This document shows, one piece after another, positions 34,736 to 49,109 of a DNA stretch of 64,000 nucleotides. Source of the stretch: Seison nebaliae (lineage: Eukaryota > Rotifera > Pararotatoria > Seisonacea > Seisonidae); the NCBI GenBank assembly GCA_023231475.1, contig JALJEE010000349.1, positions 116,855 to 180,854 of the forward strand. Reading direction: 5' to 3'. The notes beneath the pieces are model-generated. The model ran no database searches and was not told the origin of the DNA. It worked only from the letters and a program-made list of their open reading frames with translations. Made by a program: the position numbers and the translations under genes. Within the stretch, counting starts at the first letter, position 1. Each line of letters starts with the position of its first letter.

Positions 34736-36807
34736 GTAATATTTCGTTTTCCTTCTCTGTTGACGTAAGTCCTTCCGATAGGCAAGCTCTAACAAAAATA
34801 CTGGGAAAATTCATTTCCCGGAATGTAGTTAGGAGAATGATTTGAACTTATTTCTGTTTTTCATAAGAATATTAGTAAAAATAAAAGAACTAATAGTAAA
34901 AGTCATATTCAATTTCATTTTCATAATGAACACAATTTGGAATTAATCTTCTGAAAATTTTCTTTGACTAAAAGAATTTCTGTAAATAGATGAATGGAAT
35001 GAAAAGAAAAGAAATTCTTTCAGATAGAGAATGACCGGAACATTCATATAACACGCACTATCGCCAATGAGACAATGAGGAGGGAGAAAAGAAAGAAAAA
35101 CAATCGAAAAATGTGAAATATGTTGAGTTGACTGAAAATGCAGAGTTGCCGAATTGGAGACAGGACGAAAAAGAAATGAATCGGCTAGTTAAGTACACTG
35201 AGGTAACTTTGTATTATTTGATGAAATAACAGTTCGATCATCTGATTGATGGAGAGGCAATCCAATTCTACCATTGATCAGATGTTCTAAATGTCATTTC
35301 CGAACTGTATGAACATATCGATCATTGAGATAATGATAAGAATAATAAGAAGAAGAAGAAGAAGAAAAAGAGGAATTCAATCAAATTCATTTGATAGACG
35401 AAAAAAGAAAAAATGAATGACATTATTTCTTCTTGTATGGAGAAAATATTTGAGAGAATAATTATTATTTTTTGGACGATGGGGATGGTTCCATCTACCC
35501 TACCATCAGTAGTAGTCCGTCTTCCTGAAACTGATTACATCTGTTATAATTGATATACAGATACATGTGTGCATTAGATAGAGTGTGGGAGAGTGGTCTT
35601 CCGATAGTCTTCTTGTGCAGCTGATCACGGAACTATTTCGTTGCTCTAATAATGGTGAAGGCTCATCTTGTGTTTAGTGACGATCCATTCCGAGACGATG
35701 ATGATGTGTCGTGATGACGGAGCTTAAATAAGTCTACGTATCCACGTGTAATGCACGACATTATATAACTGGTATGGTTAATGATGGTAAATCGAGAAAG
35801 AGCAAAGACGAGCAGAATATTATAATTATATTGGAGCATATTCACCTGGATAATAACAGATGGAATTACGGCTATTTTATAAGGAAATATGAATCGTTCT
35901 CGGAAGAGAAAAATACAAAGTTGTTATTCTTATTTCCTACTACTCCAATCGTTCTTCTTTATCATTATTACAAGAGTTATGTAATCCTTTAATTTATATT
36001 TCATCATCATCATCATCATCATCATCTTCATCTTCTTCTTCTTTTTTTTCTATCCGACACCATCCTCACTACTTCTTCTTCGTTGTTCCTTCTTACTTTT
36101 CCAATCGGTATGAAAATTATTAAGAAACATAAAGAAAACAGTTAGACTTCTAATTTCATCAAATTATTCTGTATTTTGAGCGAGGTAAACGAAACGTAAG
36201 TTACGGGAGTTGCATGACTCGAATTTCAAAAGGAAAGTAAGACAGTAGAGAATTTGATCGGTTCTTGTCATCTCCTTTCCACTCACTGCATCAATGGTGC
36301 AACGTATCTCGTCTTCAATTTCCATGAGGTTATGTCATCATTTGAAGTCGAAATATTGTAGAGAAGAAGGAAGTTGATTACTCTATGCAAATACTTGACG
36401 AAGAGCAAACTGACGACCTCAATAAACTACAAATGAGAAATTTCATCCATTTAGTTCTTCCAATATTCTGTCGTCACTCAACTCTTCTTAGTAGTTCTCA
36501 CGAATCATTTCTTCTGCTCCTCCTCCTCTTTCCTCTCATCATTCGACATGACGACGATGTAATTAACAACTCAATTCATTAGGAGAGAATAATTGAGTGA
36601 AATTGGATGTTGAGAGATGATTTGTTGGTGATTCACATCATATACATTTCCTCATCTGCACAAACAATTCTTTCAAATTCTTATCCATAATCTATTCATC
36701 GTTGCTAATCTTTGTCATTTTCTTCGAACTGAAACGATGATATTGTTTTCGAATCTCGAAAATAAAGTGAGATGAGAGAGACCCACAAGTAAGTTTCCCA
36801 CAAGATA

Positions 36808-39800
36808 ATGGGATTCGATTTGAGAAGCCCGGCGGCCTTTTTTCGACGACGACATTATTCGATCAATGATGCCAACGGTCATAAATCGGAGTAAGTGTTC
36901 TGATATAATTTGGAGCTAAATGACTAAATTCTCTCTCATCCCGAATGACCAATGGATAATATGGATCATAAATTATCTAAGAATAATAGTAAGAGGAGAT
37001 GGATGATCTCATGAAATATTCATATCTTATCAATAATCATCTCACCAAAAGAAATAATGTATCACGTAATGTGGATTGGTGAGATTGTTACATCAGCTTC
37101 CGTTAATCGATAGACAACATCACCTGTTGTTGAGGAATTAATCTGACAGAATTCGACAGGAAAAACTTCGCATCTTATCAAGTCGAATTTTGATGATGTG
37201 TAATCGATCCGTTTTTGATGGAAAATCCGAGATAGTTAGATGGTTATGAAATGCAAATAATAATTGCCATCGACATATGTGGTGAAAATAGGAATTCCTT
37301 TTAATCTGCTGTTAACAGATGATAGTTATGTGAACTGCCGTCATTCTTATTCATTTACATTTCTATATTTTATTAGGTCTTGTTCTTTTCTGAAAATGCT
37401 GTTACAATTTCCTATGAAGTTCCGATAATGAAATGAATGAGATGGATCGAAAGTTGAAGTGATAATAGTAGATGGAAATGATGTAACAATTTGAGATAAG
37501 TTAATGTGGTTAATGTGCACTAAATCTGCAGTAGTGGTGCATTCGATTGGGGGAGAGAACGGAAGCCGAAAAAGAAGTAAGTGAAGTACTTTCCTTTTCA
37601 TAAGAACTGATATGGTTCCATTCGTTTAATGGATAAAGTCGAAGAATCTCATATCTTCTCTTCACATTCTATTTGAAATGTTTATTTATCTTAAATTACC
37701 TCTATGTTTCTCCAAAGGAAAGAAATCTCCATAACTATTCCGTTCTCATATATATATTACGAAATAAATGGGAATTGGAGTCGAATATCTATATCTGTCT
37801 ACTGTCCACTTCTACATCTCCCATACTTCAAGTGCCTTATCTTTCTTCCACTTATATCAATGTTTTCCGACTGGTAATGATGCTAATGTAATCGACTAAT
37901 TCCTCTTTTCTATTACCAATATTAACCCAACTAATTATTTCACATAACAATTTTCCATATTACTTTCCTCCACAACACACGGACAACTCTCGTTCTTCTT
38001 CAGCGGAATGACCAGCTTCAATTCTTACATCGGAATTACCTTTCCAAACAATTCAACTGAGCTCCATTTAAGTTGAGATAAACAGAAGTTAAAGTGTGTC
38101 CACCCGGACCATCATTATGTTCGCCACGACAACAATAAATAAAGTTAATCGTTTAAACTTTCGGACATATAGAAGACGAGCGAACAACCATTCTCTCTTG
38201 TTCGTCGTCATCTTTTTCAACTTATTCTGCATTGAAGTCGTGGCAATTATGTAGTTAGGAACGGCATTTTTAACGACAATTTCATTCCTTTCCCCAACAT
38301 GTAGTTCGCGTCACCTAAACCAACATTTACGCGAAATACAACAACTAATTCTTCGTATTCGTTCAAAGAGCAAATCGTTCGTCGTATTAGGCAATTTTCT
38401 TCTTACCATTTCACTACTTTACTTCTTTCTTTCGATGAGAGTTCGGACGATAGTTAATATCGTTGGTCGGTTGAAGAAAGTTGTGGGGGAAGAAAAGAAG
38501 TTTCGTCGGTGAAAAAAGTAGAATAATTTTAATTTAAATACAATTTCTTTCATTCGATTAAATGGAATGATGCCAATTCGATTTCATGTGACAATTTGGA
38601 ACAACTACTCAAATTCTACATGATTCTCTCGTTTGTTTATGTAACCGACAAACCAATAATACAAATGTGACTTTTGTATATTGATAGCAGGTCCATATAC
38701 TTATTGTTTACTCCAACATGAACGGGAGGCACGTGTCGATTATTAGAATATACCAGTAAAGGTTCGTCTAATCACATTGACCGCTGTCCATTCATATGGA
38801 ACCACATATTATCATTATTCTCTTCACTCCTTCCTTTGCATTCCCCATATCTTTACCAGCATTCTTCCATGATGTTACTAACGTCACATTTTATCCTTTC
38901 GTCAATTAGCATTCGTCAATGTTGAAGAACGACAAATTGATTTTATATTCATTCCAAATTGACGATAAGAATGATGAGAAGTGAAATTATTCCAATTAAA
39001 AAAATCAGTTCTATTTGTTAATGATCATATTGATTAGCGATAATAACAATAATAGGTACAAGTCGTTAATTTTCCCGAAATATTTTTATATTTTCTTCTT
39101 TAAAATTTATCTTCCATCGAGGGATGGGAGAAGGTAGACAAAAAATGTTTATGTCGTTTTTATATCGATCATTCTCCACTTAATTAGTTCCTCCACGAAA
39201 AATATTATCAGAAGACATAAGTTTCTATCCATAAGAGAATGTAGATTTCATGTCTTTGCCAACTTCTTGGGAGAATGAAGAAATTTGCACGAAATTCCAA
39301 TGAACAGGAATTAGAACAGGATATCAAACTAGTTACATTCAACTCACTTCCCATTGTTCACTCGACTACAATCTGAGTTTGAACTAGGTCATCTGTTGAA
39401 TGGTTGTTTATGAATCGACATGATGCGCCTGAAACGATAATCGCCTGATTCACGTGGAGGTTCCAATAGAAACACATGAACAATTCTTTATTCCTCCGAA
39501 AAGTTCAAAAAGTTGAGCGCGCTTAATAATTCGGTTTCGAAGTTAAACTTCTGTTTTCTTTTCGCCCTCACTACTTTTCCTTTCGTCGATCATACAGATT
39601 GTTTTGCTTGTACTGATATTGATAATAAAAACATATATAAAATGATATAAAAAGAAACGAGATTTAATTCATTTGATTGCCTGTCGGGACAGCTTTCCGT
39701 TTACCTTTCATTATGTAACAATAATCCTTTATTGTCGTATGTCCATGGGATGTAAGGCTGTATATGTCATGCGGTGGGGAATGCATGTATTCGTCGCTAT

Positions 39801-42800
39801 TATCTCTGTTTTGTGGGTTGGGAGTTCAATTTTCTGTTCTCCACAATGAGAAGTGGTTCTGTTATTATTAAGTGAATGCGAGTTGAAAATGTTGCACGTA
39901 ATTCAATGTTGAACTGATTTCCGTTGGGAACAAATAAAATGATTTTCCCATTAGTCTCAGCTACTTCTTCTTACCATCTTCGTCTGCCAGTTACACTTGT
40001 CAATGTTATGGAAGAAGAAGAAATATTATGTTCTCCCCTCTCGTTTCTTCTCCATTGACGATACCTCCATCCAAATCACTACATCTCACCATCAGAAAAG
40101 ATAAAAATTTGCAAGAAATTCAGACTGACATTCAACTGAGTTCCTTCAACAATTTTTATTTTCTTTAAATTTTTTATTTTTCTATACAATTTTGATAAAT
40201 TTCTTAAAAATTTTTTTTCTTTATCACTTTTTTTTTCGGGAAAGTATCAAATAATTTTAGTGTTTGTGATTCATATGAATAATAATGTAAATGGGAAAAT
40301 GTCTGTTTCTAGTTGAATTGATTGAATCTATCTTCCTTCAATCACAACGAAAAAATGAAACGATATCAATTTATTAAAAAAAATGGATAGCTAATCGGAA
40401 GAAGAAAAAAACGAATTAATTATATTTGACATTGAGCGAATTAACTACTTTTCAAAATCAGATTATCGTTTCACAATTCCTTCATTATCTCCACAAAGAT
40501 GGCGCGAACGAATGTCAAACATCCTGAATATGATAATCGTCGATCTTCAAATATCTTCTTCATTTTTCAGCTGGAGGAAAGTTGAATTAATATTCCAACA
40601 ATATTCTTAGCTCTCTCTCTCTCTCTCTCTCTGTCTCACTCTATTTTCATATTTAACTTTGGGAGGAACGTCTAATTTCCATACCGTCTACCTGTCCTTC
40701 CTTCCTTCGCCATAACAATAAAGATTAAATTTCATTGTCATCCGCCAATTTACATTCTCTTCAATTCCACCATTCTTCTGCATAAATTATTAAGATGGTG
40801 GAGGTTTTTTTCCTTTGATTTTCCCTCCTCTATCTCACCCATCGAATTGAGATGATCGATCGATCTATCAATCGTTTCAAACCATGATCATTCCTTGATA
40901 AGAACCAAATGATTATTCGTCTCAAAAAAAAAAGGAAAATCAGTCTTCTTCGCTTCATATATTTTGAAATGATAAATGATTTCTGTTTATCTCCGTTACG
41001 CCGCAACGAATAAAGGTGAACGGAATTGTCATTCTTTGCGATAAGATGACGAATTGGAACTGAGACTGGAACGCACATATAGTTATCGTTGCGGTAAAGT
41101 AACTTATCAGGATAAACATGAAATTAGATTGTCGACACATTTCCAATGTTTCTCTCTCATTGCCTTCTCCCCTGTTGGTTTTAGGAAAAGTTTTGTGGAG
41201 AGTATTGTGATTATTTGTGTCGAAAGAGAAAGTTTTGATTAAAAATCAAAGTACTTAATTTTTCATTTTCTTCTCCTTCTAGCTATCTTGATATTAATTC
41301 GGATTTCATTCCAATAATTCGAAATAATCGATTCTTTCCAATTCCATCAGTCGATTGGCAGACACTTATACTGTAAACGAATAATGAGAAAATAAGACTT
41401 TCGCCATTGAGCCGAAAATTTTTTGCTCAAGTGTTTAATTGTTTCGAAAATTATTGAACAATAGAAGAAGGAATTTTCTCGCTGTTAGTGAAGGAGAAGA
41501 AAAATAGAAGGAACAGAATCAGTAATGGAAATTGAAGGAGATTTATAATCTTTTTATTATTTTCTTTTCGATTTGGCGTTGTTGAGTATTTCAACTTCTG
41601 TTGAGAAGTGATTATTTCTTATAATTTCAGTTATTTATTATGAATGAAACAAATCCGATTCCTGTCTAATGTTCTTATGAAATCTGGGATTGGTGCGTCT
41701 AATTATCGATTTTGGTTTCATTCCACTTTCATTTTATCAGCTTTCCAATGTTCAGATTGTTATGTTTATTCGTCTACCTAATAAAAACAATCGAGATTTG
41801 ATGTAATAACAATTTCAGGAGGCAAGTCAATATTAGAATATTAAAAAGAAAATATCAATCCTTCCCCGTCTATCCGTCGTGGGGATTGTGGGAAAAGATT
41901 GAATCTAACCAATTTCTTCGAATAATAATAAGTTGAAGTCAAATAATAATAATAACAATAATAATAATGATAATGTTCCATAATTCTGTTAATTTCTATT
42001 TCTCATGGAAATGTATGAATAATATATTGAGTAGTGGTGAGAAACCGCAGACAAATAAGGAATGATAACATAATTTTATAATTTGAATATGAAACATCCT
42101 TCGAATCTATTGCACCGTTTATTTCATTGGAATTGAGTTGAAAATTGAGAAATGTTTCGTCATGAATTTAATCATAATTGTCATTCAACTTAATCTGATG
42201 AATATTTATTTGTCCTATTCAACTATCAACTGAATTGGGTATAATATGGCGGAGAAGATTATTAGAAAGGAGATGAGGTGTAGCAAATTAATATTTCACT
42301 TTCGAGAATAGATTGTGCATGATATTATGATGAGTATGACATTTAATTGTCGATTCCATTCTAGCTTCTTATCGAATTTACCCATTGCCTCATTACTCGC
42401 GGTGTCATCACGCAAAGTCGATATTCATATTTGCCTATATACTTCATCGGATTTTATCTGCTGATCCGGATGCGGCAAATGAAAACGATATGTCCTTCAA
42501 CTATCATTTCCAGACGAGTCTGCCATTCCGCCAAACTCTTCATTTTCTTTTTTGACAATTTATTGTAAGATGCATTCGTTGATGGGAAGAACAATAAGAA
42601 GAATTTACTCCGTCCAATCACTCCAAAATTCTTTCGTGCAATAAATCGTTAGGTGTGTCGTTAAGCACCAAAACTACTAATTGTTTCGAAGAAAACTTTC
42701 TAGTAATTGGAGTAATTTCTAAGATTTTTTTAAGACATGAAACGAATGTTCTTTGACATCAACAAAGGAACACTTAGAAGACAATTGTCGCTCTTGTTAT

Positions 42801-45800
42801 GTAATTGGGAGAGGAATTTGAGGCGATGAGCATTGGACAATTGTTTAATAGAGTTATTGGAAGTGAGTTCCTCCTAACGAAATTAAGTGGAACGACATCT
42901 GGTCAATTGACGATTAATAAATGAATTGTTATTATTTGATAATAAATTGACATTGACTATGGTCGTTGAAGAGGAGGGTATAAGACTAGACGATTCACTC
43001 TTTCACTTATCACGTTTTTTCTCTCGACAATCTCCTTCCACAAAGAAACTGAACGATATTGAATAATAGAAATTAATTTATGTTAGAAATTCGATTGAGA
43101 CGAGCATACATGCAACATCCTTTAACCTTCCTCTCATCAATGTCTTCAACGATTCCACCATCAATTCTATCATCAATTACATCATCAACTTTGTCGTTTG
43201 ACAAATTTATATTCGATTTATTAAATGAACATCGAAATAAGACCAATATATATTAAACAAGTGTTTCCTAACAACTACTCTTTTTCCAATAGAAATCTTT
43301 CCTTCCAAAAGGAGTAGAACTGTCCGTGATTCCCAATAAGTACTCGCCAGGGGATGATAATATTCGTCTTCATCTAATTCAACTGTGGGTGCTTAAAGAA
43401 CTCCTTCCTCTCGTCCCTCCCACCCCTCCAATCATAGTGGCCTTAAAAAGACGATAAGAGGAAAGAAAAGAATTTTCAATTTGATTCAAATCAATTAGAT
43501 TAGAATATTAAAGAACTGTTGACTGAATATCTTTAGAATATTGAATATCTTTCTTATCCATCTATCCATCTACTCTCATTTCACCTATCCAAACCATCAA
43601 TACACACTCACGGAGTCTCAACAGATATTGGATGGCAGATATCTTTCCATTCTTCCCATTTCCATTATCATTATTTCTTTATTATTTCCATCAACGTTCG
43701 AAAACTGAAGAACATCATCAGTAATATCATCATTAGCATTAGCAATATCATTTTCACACCATTTTTTTTTATTCCTGTAGTTTGCTTTTCATTATCATCT
43801 TCATGATAAAACGACTGTCAGTTAAAATATTTCACTTCTCTAGAATGCGAACATTCATTAAACAATTTCTACATCATGTTATACCTTTCGAACTTCGTCC
43901 TTCATTTCCATATCAGCTACTTCATATCAAATTCCATTTTGTTGATTAGTGTGGATTCTATGCGAAAATCGAATTATTCTTTCTCCAAAAAAATAAAATC
44001 ATAATTCCACTTTTTCCTCAGTTCTTCCCCAACTCGAACGACGAGTGGAAATGGTGGACTAGCCCAGTTATTGCAATCACATCTCGCCATCATGAATGTG
44101 AAAAAAAATTTTATCACAAATTATTTCAAGAACTTCCAAAGCCGCCCCCATTCCCTCCATGACAATGACACATCTCTCGTCATTCCACCAAAAAGGGAAA
44201 CCTGTAAAATATTAGTATCTGATTGTATCCGATCATTAACATATGTCGATTTGATGTCAAATTTTATTTTTCTTTAACTTTCCTCTATCTTAATCGTTTC
44301 CTGTTTTATATTAACGAATATAATATTCGGAATGTTATTATTAAAAGGCGAAGTAAAGGAAGAAGAATATTTTAATAATTATTTGTTAAATTAAATTTTT
44401 TTCTATTAAATTTTAAATGAAAATTAAACAGCAATCTTCATGTTCTTCTCCGAAATATTCTCCTCGTCGATTCATCATGGTTAATTGAATTCATTGCCAA
44501 TCTTATCTCGCACATTGGGAAAGAAAATGAGTGAGAGTGTCAGGAGGAATAATGTAGAAGTAATTGGAATTCGATATTCTCGTCATTCTAATAATTAATC
44601 GACCGCAATCACTTTCTTCACAGTAGTTAGTCTTCACAGTTGACAAGGCGGAAGTGTCGGGAGAATGTGAGAATGTTACGATAATCATTGATGATTTCAT
44701 CGCAGATTTCAGATGATGCGAATTAGACCAAATTTCAATTGTTTCTAATTCTTTATGAAAAAGAAACTGCAAAAGTAATACCACCATTTAGCTGTGAGCA
44801 TATAATCAGAAAAGTTTTCTGGAGAAAAACTTTTTCTAAAAAAGAGAATCATCTCCTAATAATTAACATCAGATTGGAACGTATAATGGAATTAATCGTT
44901 TCCAGTAAAGGCAATTTGAGAGTCGATTAAATTATTTTATTTAAATATTTAAGATAATCATTTTTCTTAGAAATATTCACTTGTATTCGTTTTCTCAATG
45001 AAATTTCATTGTTTTTTTTACTATCAAATGAATTGAGCACAGAAAACGTTCAGTTCCTTCTCCATCTTCCCTAAACTTCAGATATAAACGTTCATCGTCG
45101 ATGACCAGTAATGTTTATAAATTATAGATCATGACAGATCATGAACGATTTTCTGATATCCTTATTGGAGGAGGAATGAATGATCAATATTTGATAATGT
45201 TCCAATATATGATGGAATGTGAAGATTCTCCATATTTATAACGACCTTTCAACTCCATCGAATGAGTTGTGTTGGTTGATGAATAAAAAAGCAGAATCAA
45301 AAAATGATAATAGTTGTGAGAAGAATTATGAGAATAATTCTCGTGATAATGAATTAGAAGTGAATTAGAAGTGAATTAGAAATCAGAATCAGAAGGAGAA
45401 GAGAAATGGAAAAAAAAGAAGGGGAAAGTATTCTCATATGAAATTCTAGTTGGGTCGTTTAGAGATGGGAAGGATGTTGGTGTATCAATCGGGTATGTGA
45501 TAGATATACGTGGCATTAATGGTAGTGGTGATGGTAGTTGTAGTGGTAGTAGTAGTAGTAGTTATAGTCGTTGTAAGTCTAATGGATAGAAGAATGCTAA
45601 AGTACATCTGGTTAATAGTAACAACTGTAGATGAAGTTCCTTTTCAAATTATTTTTTTCATGTGAGATGTTCATGTAATGATGGAATGACCTTCCTCGAT
45701 CATCATCAGAATTTTCTCTGAGTGTAAATTCATTAGAAATCAATTCCATCAGCATTATGACAACGATGATAAGGATGATAGTGAGAATGATTATCTGATA

Positions 45801-48121
45801 TTCGGTCAATTTCCTCAATTGTCTATCTGTTTCATCGACATGATTCTACTATCGTTGTCGTCGTTGAGGTTATAGTTGTTGAAAGAAGAAAATTATCATT
45901 TCCATTTGTTGTCGTTATTGTTACTCGATCACATCGTCAACGTCTGAGGATGACATGAAGACTATTTGTGAAAAGTGATGGTAATGATGGGAACCTGACA
46001 ACGAACCATATCACGTACTCCATTTGGAATCCAGATTAATCAATTTAATCATTATGTAATTTTTTCTTCCGTCCATATGACTGAAATTTGAAGAAGAAGA
46101 TGATTGTCAAAGTGAACATTTCATATAAAGAAACGTTTGGTTGAAAGAGGAAAAGTTGAAGAGGAACATAAATGATTATTTCATGAAGAAATGGATATTT
46201 TTAATGGATTCTTCCCCAAATGACATCTACTCTCTCATCCTAAAAACATTCTTCTCTTCTCAGACGATTGATGAATTAATATTATGTCTATAATTCTCTC
46301 ATAAATTTAGTGAATCATAAAAGTAGGCAGTGGAGATGGAAGAAATGATGTCCGATAAATGGTGATCAGTGAGAAATGAAGTTCCCTAACCATCCTCCTT
46401 TCTTCGAACGGTCATTCTCATTTTTCATATCCGCTTCGAATATTCATGTGAGTTGTCTCATCATTCTCCAAAACGAGAAATGGTGTTCACTTGAGATACG
46501 AGTAAGAGTCGAACGAGAAAACGAATAGACCGACAGTCATTGTAATTTCTTATGCAAATTAATTCGCATCTCTAATAATATTGTGGTAAATGGAGGAGAG
46601 GAGTGAAGTAGAGTTGAGACGGAATTATTTAGAGAAGGAAGATGAGTGTTTTGCTTCAACGACTTACACGTTTATAACCGAATCATTTCCATTTACTCTA
46701 TTCTCATCCATAGCACTAGCAGCAACGATATTACTAATATGATATTAGTGTAGTGGTTGATTGAGAAGAAATAAATTGGAAGCGCTTCGTGTCAATAATT
46801 CCATGACGATAACAATTGGAAATTGAATTAGCAAATTGGAACTTGAAAAATGATCGAAACGAAGGTTCTGTCAACAAATTGCTAAAGTATTTGGAAGACA
46901 CTATATTTGTTTCCTCCTCCCTCCCTCCTTCGTCCAAAAATTCACACCTGGCTCCACTAGACACGGAGTCGAAGGGAAGAAGAGAATTCCATTCAATTCC
47001 TTCTATTTGATTAATGAATACATCTACTTATCGTTCCAGCACAAACTCAATATCGACGATGTATATTCCTTTCCATTTCTACTTTTCCTTTCTTTCCGTT
47101 GAGATAAGTCGTGACGGTGAAAGTATATCGACTAACGATAAATTATAAGAGATAAATTCAACAGTTACCGATCCATTACACTTCTCACCAGACTTCACTT
47201 GTCCGCCACATAAATATATTATCAATATCATTAATTTCATCACCAACACCATTACCATCAACAATTCTATTAGTATCTTCCAAATGAGAAATGGAATGAG
47301 ACGAAACTTCTTCTTTTCCTCCTCTTATCATCATTCTTATGTTACAAATTACATTACTCCTCACTAACTTCGTCCACTGCCCACTGGCTACTTTTCATTT
47401 ATCTCACCAAATCCCAATTATCCACTCACCATTCCTTTATAGATTAGAAAAACATTAATGATAAATGAAAAACATATGATGTCGATGAAATTGTCGATGA
47501 AATTGATGGAAAAGAAATGTGAATACTCTCGTCGTTCGAAATCATTTTAAAATGATCTTCTTCTATGAAAAGCGGAATAGTTTCCTAACAAAAAAGTAGA
47601 AGTTTCTACTAAAGAAATCTTCTAAATGAAATAATATCAATTATCGAATCGATGTTATTGTTAGAGCGAATGATAAAGAAAGGCATTTCGAATAATTTAG
47701 TTAAAATATATTAAAATGACTTTTGTTGTTGTTGTAGAAGGAGGAGGAGGATAAGAAGAAGGATATGAAGCAAATGAAATGTTAACTAATTTTCATTGAG
47801 TTCAAGAGGTTTCCCATCAGATGACGAATAGGATTTCGATGTCGCATACTTACATCAAAAACGAATTAGACTATTAGAAATGAATACGAAGGAGAAGATG
47901 AAGAAGAATCCATTGTTATTCGTCTCGTTAATTATCTGTCGTTCTCTTCTCTCTAATTGCACCATTTTCATATTATTATTTTCCGTCGTTTTTTTCCTTC
48001 GTCAGCATCCTTTCTCCCCTGTACACCAGAGTCGACATCTCGATCTAGAGAGTCGTCCAGTTTCTTTATTGCTTTATGTTCTCATTACAAATCGAAACGT
48101 CTTTTAATTCTTTACTCGAAA
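36808..48121 (+). CDS. Candidate long-intron gene (partial, four linked exons)
   Basis: Four islands with consensus splice sites chain in frame. 36808-36890: ATG, MGFDLRSPAAFFRRRHYSIN then DANGHKS, donor gtaagt. 37532-37576: acceptor atctgcag, SGAFDWGRERKPKK, donor gtaagt. 44022-44203: acceptor tttttcctcag, SSPTRTTSGNGGLAQLLQSH ... SLVIPPKRET, donor gtaaaa. 48006-48121: acceptor ttttttccttcgtcag, SFLPCTPESTSRSRESSS onward, donor gtaact. Exit and entry phases agree at all three junctions (2-2, 2-2, 1-1), which chance would give about 1 in 27. Introns would be 641, 6445 and 3802 nt, unlike the approximately 50 nt introns elsewhere. The peptide is basic and Ser/Pro-rich and matches nothing I know. 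No 3-prime end found. The first two exons are the best supported; the fourth is weak and could be read in another frame. Confidence 0.35.
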
Positions 48122-49109
48122 GTAACTTCATCTTCTTCTTCTTCTTCTTCTTAACCATTTCTTCTTCGCCATTACCACGAATGTCAACTAACACACACAT
48201 TCAAAATATTGAAAGAGATATATAGCCGTATCTCTCATTCAAGAGCGAACGTTTGACTTCTATTTATGAAGATTTTTTCGAAATAAATTACTCGTCTTCA
48301 ACTAAACAATCTTCTTTTGGAGCGCATCTCTATATACGAGTATATATCCACCATCATTGATTTATTTCATTCTTTTTCTATTCAATTCTAATTCTCTTTT
48401 CATCTCAATCAACGAAGTAAATCGTTGCTTATAAATCCAATTCTCCCTCGTAATCAATTTGTCCAATAACGGCGATTCCATATAGCGATTCACCTTATTC
48501 TATCGGAACTTCTCCTCTTATTTGTATTCGTATTCTGATCATGACGCTAACAGAATATCCATCTTTTCTGCGTATGATTCCCATACATCCAACTGTGACA
48601 AGCTGCCACTTTTAGTCGCCCTTCGAACAATTGGGTCGATGTTGAATATTTTTGTAATAATTCCATTAGAATATTCCTGGGCCGCCACCATCATCACCAC
48701 TGAAACTATTTTATACGTTTCACCATATCTCATAAGTTGATGTGAGAAGAAATTCTCCTCAGAAGAATAAGATTGGAAGTTCCAATAACATTCTCTTTTC
48801 TTTCGAAGACTAAATGAAAATATCTAAAGTGATTCCTCTGTTTTTTCCCCCAACTAACTGACAGATATGATGAGTAGAAATGAAACGAACGAATTGAACG
48901 ATTTCCTAATCAATTTACCTCTCAATCGTCATTGATTGACGGAACTATATTGATTCGTTTCATAATCTCCAACTCTCAAACGAATAATCCGATTGAACTC
49001 AACCTCTTTATCTCAAATCATTCAATATCCAACTCCCAATTCTCATTTATAAGAATACTCGTCTTTTTTGGTGAAAGTGTTAGACGTCACTTCTAATCAC
49101 TTCTCTCAA

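Larger units (their letters stand above)
32848..49109. other. 16 kb gene-poor region with a few candidate small exons
   Basis: Compared with the dense flanks, this stretch has no long open frames and no recognised gene, RNA gene or transposon. It contains many short tandem repeats (for example 34513-34547 ATT/ATC, 36001-36044 ATC/TTC, 40611-40632 CT, 45546-45569 AGT-type) and several GC-richer islands. A handful of those islands are bounded by good splice sites and stay open in one frame; these are listed separately as candidate exons. The simplest reading is a regulated, perhaps neural or developmental, gene with long introns plus its regulatory sequence. Confidence 0.5.

Noticed and set aside
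35663-35845. Minus-strand frame (product includes RGYVDLFKLRHHDTSSSSR)
   Set aside because: No splice partner in phase and low-complexity Ser run from the CAT/GAT repeat.
40830-41078. Minus-strand frame with basic Ser/Arg-rich product
   Set aside because: A plausible acceptor exists (GCGTTCCAG) but no partner exon or family; too weak to annotate.
44503-44787. 94-codon minus-strand frame
   Set aside because: No motif, background-like composition, starts next to AT-rich repeats.
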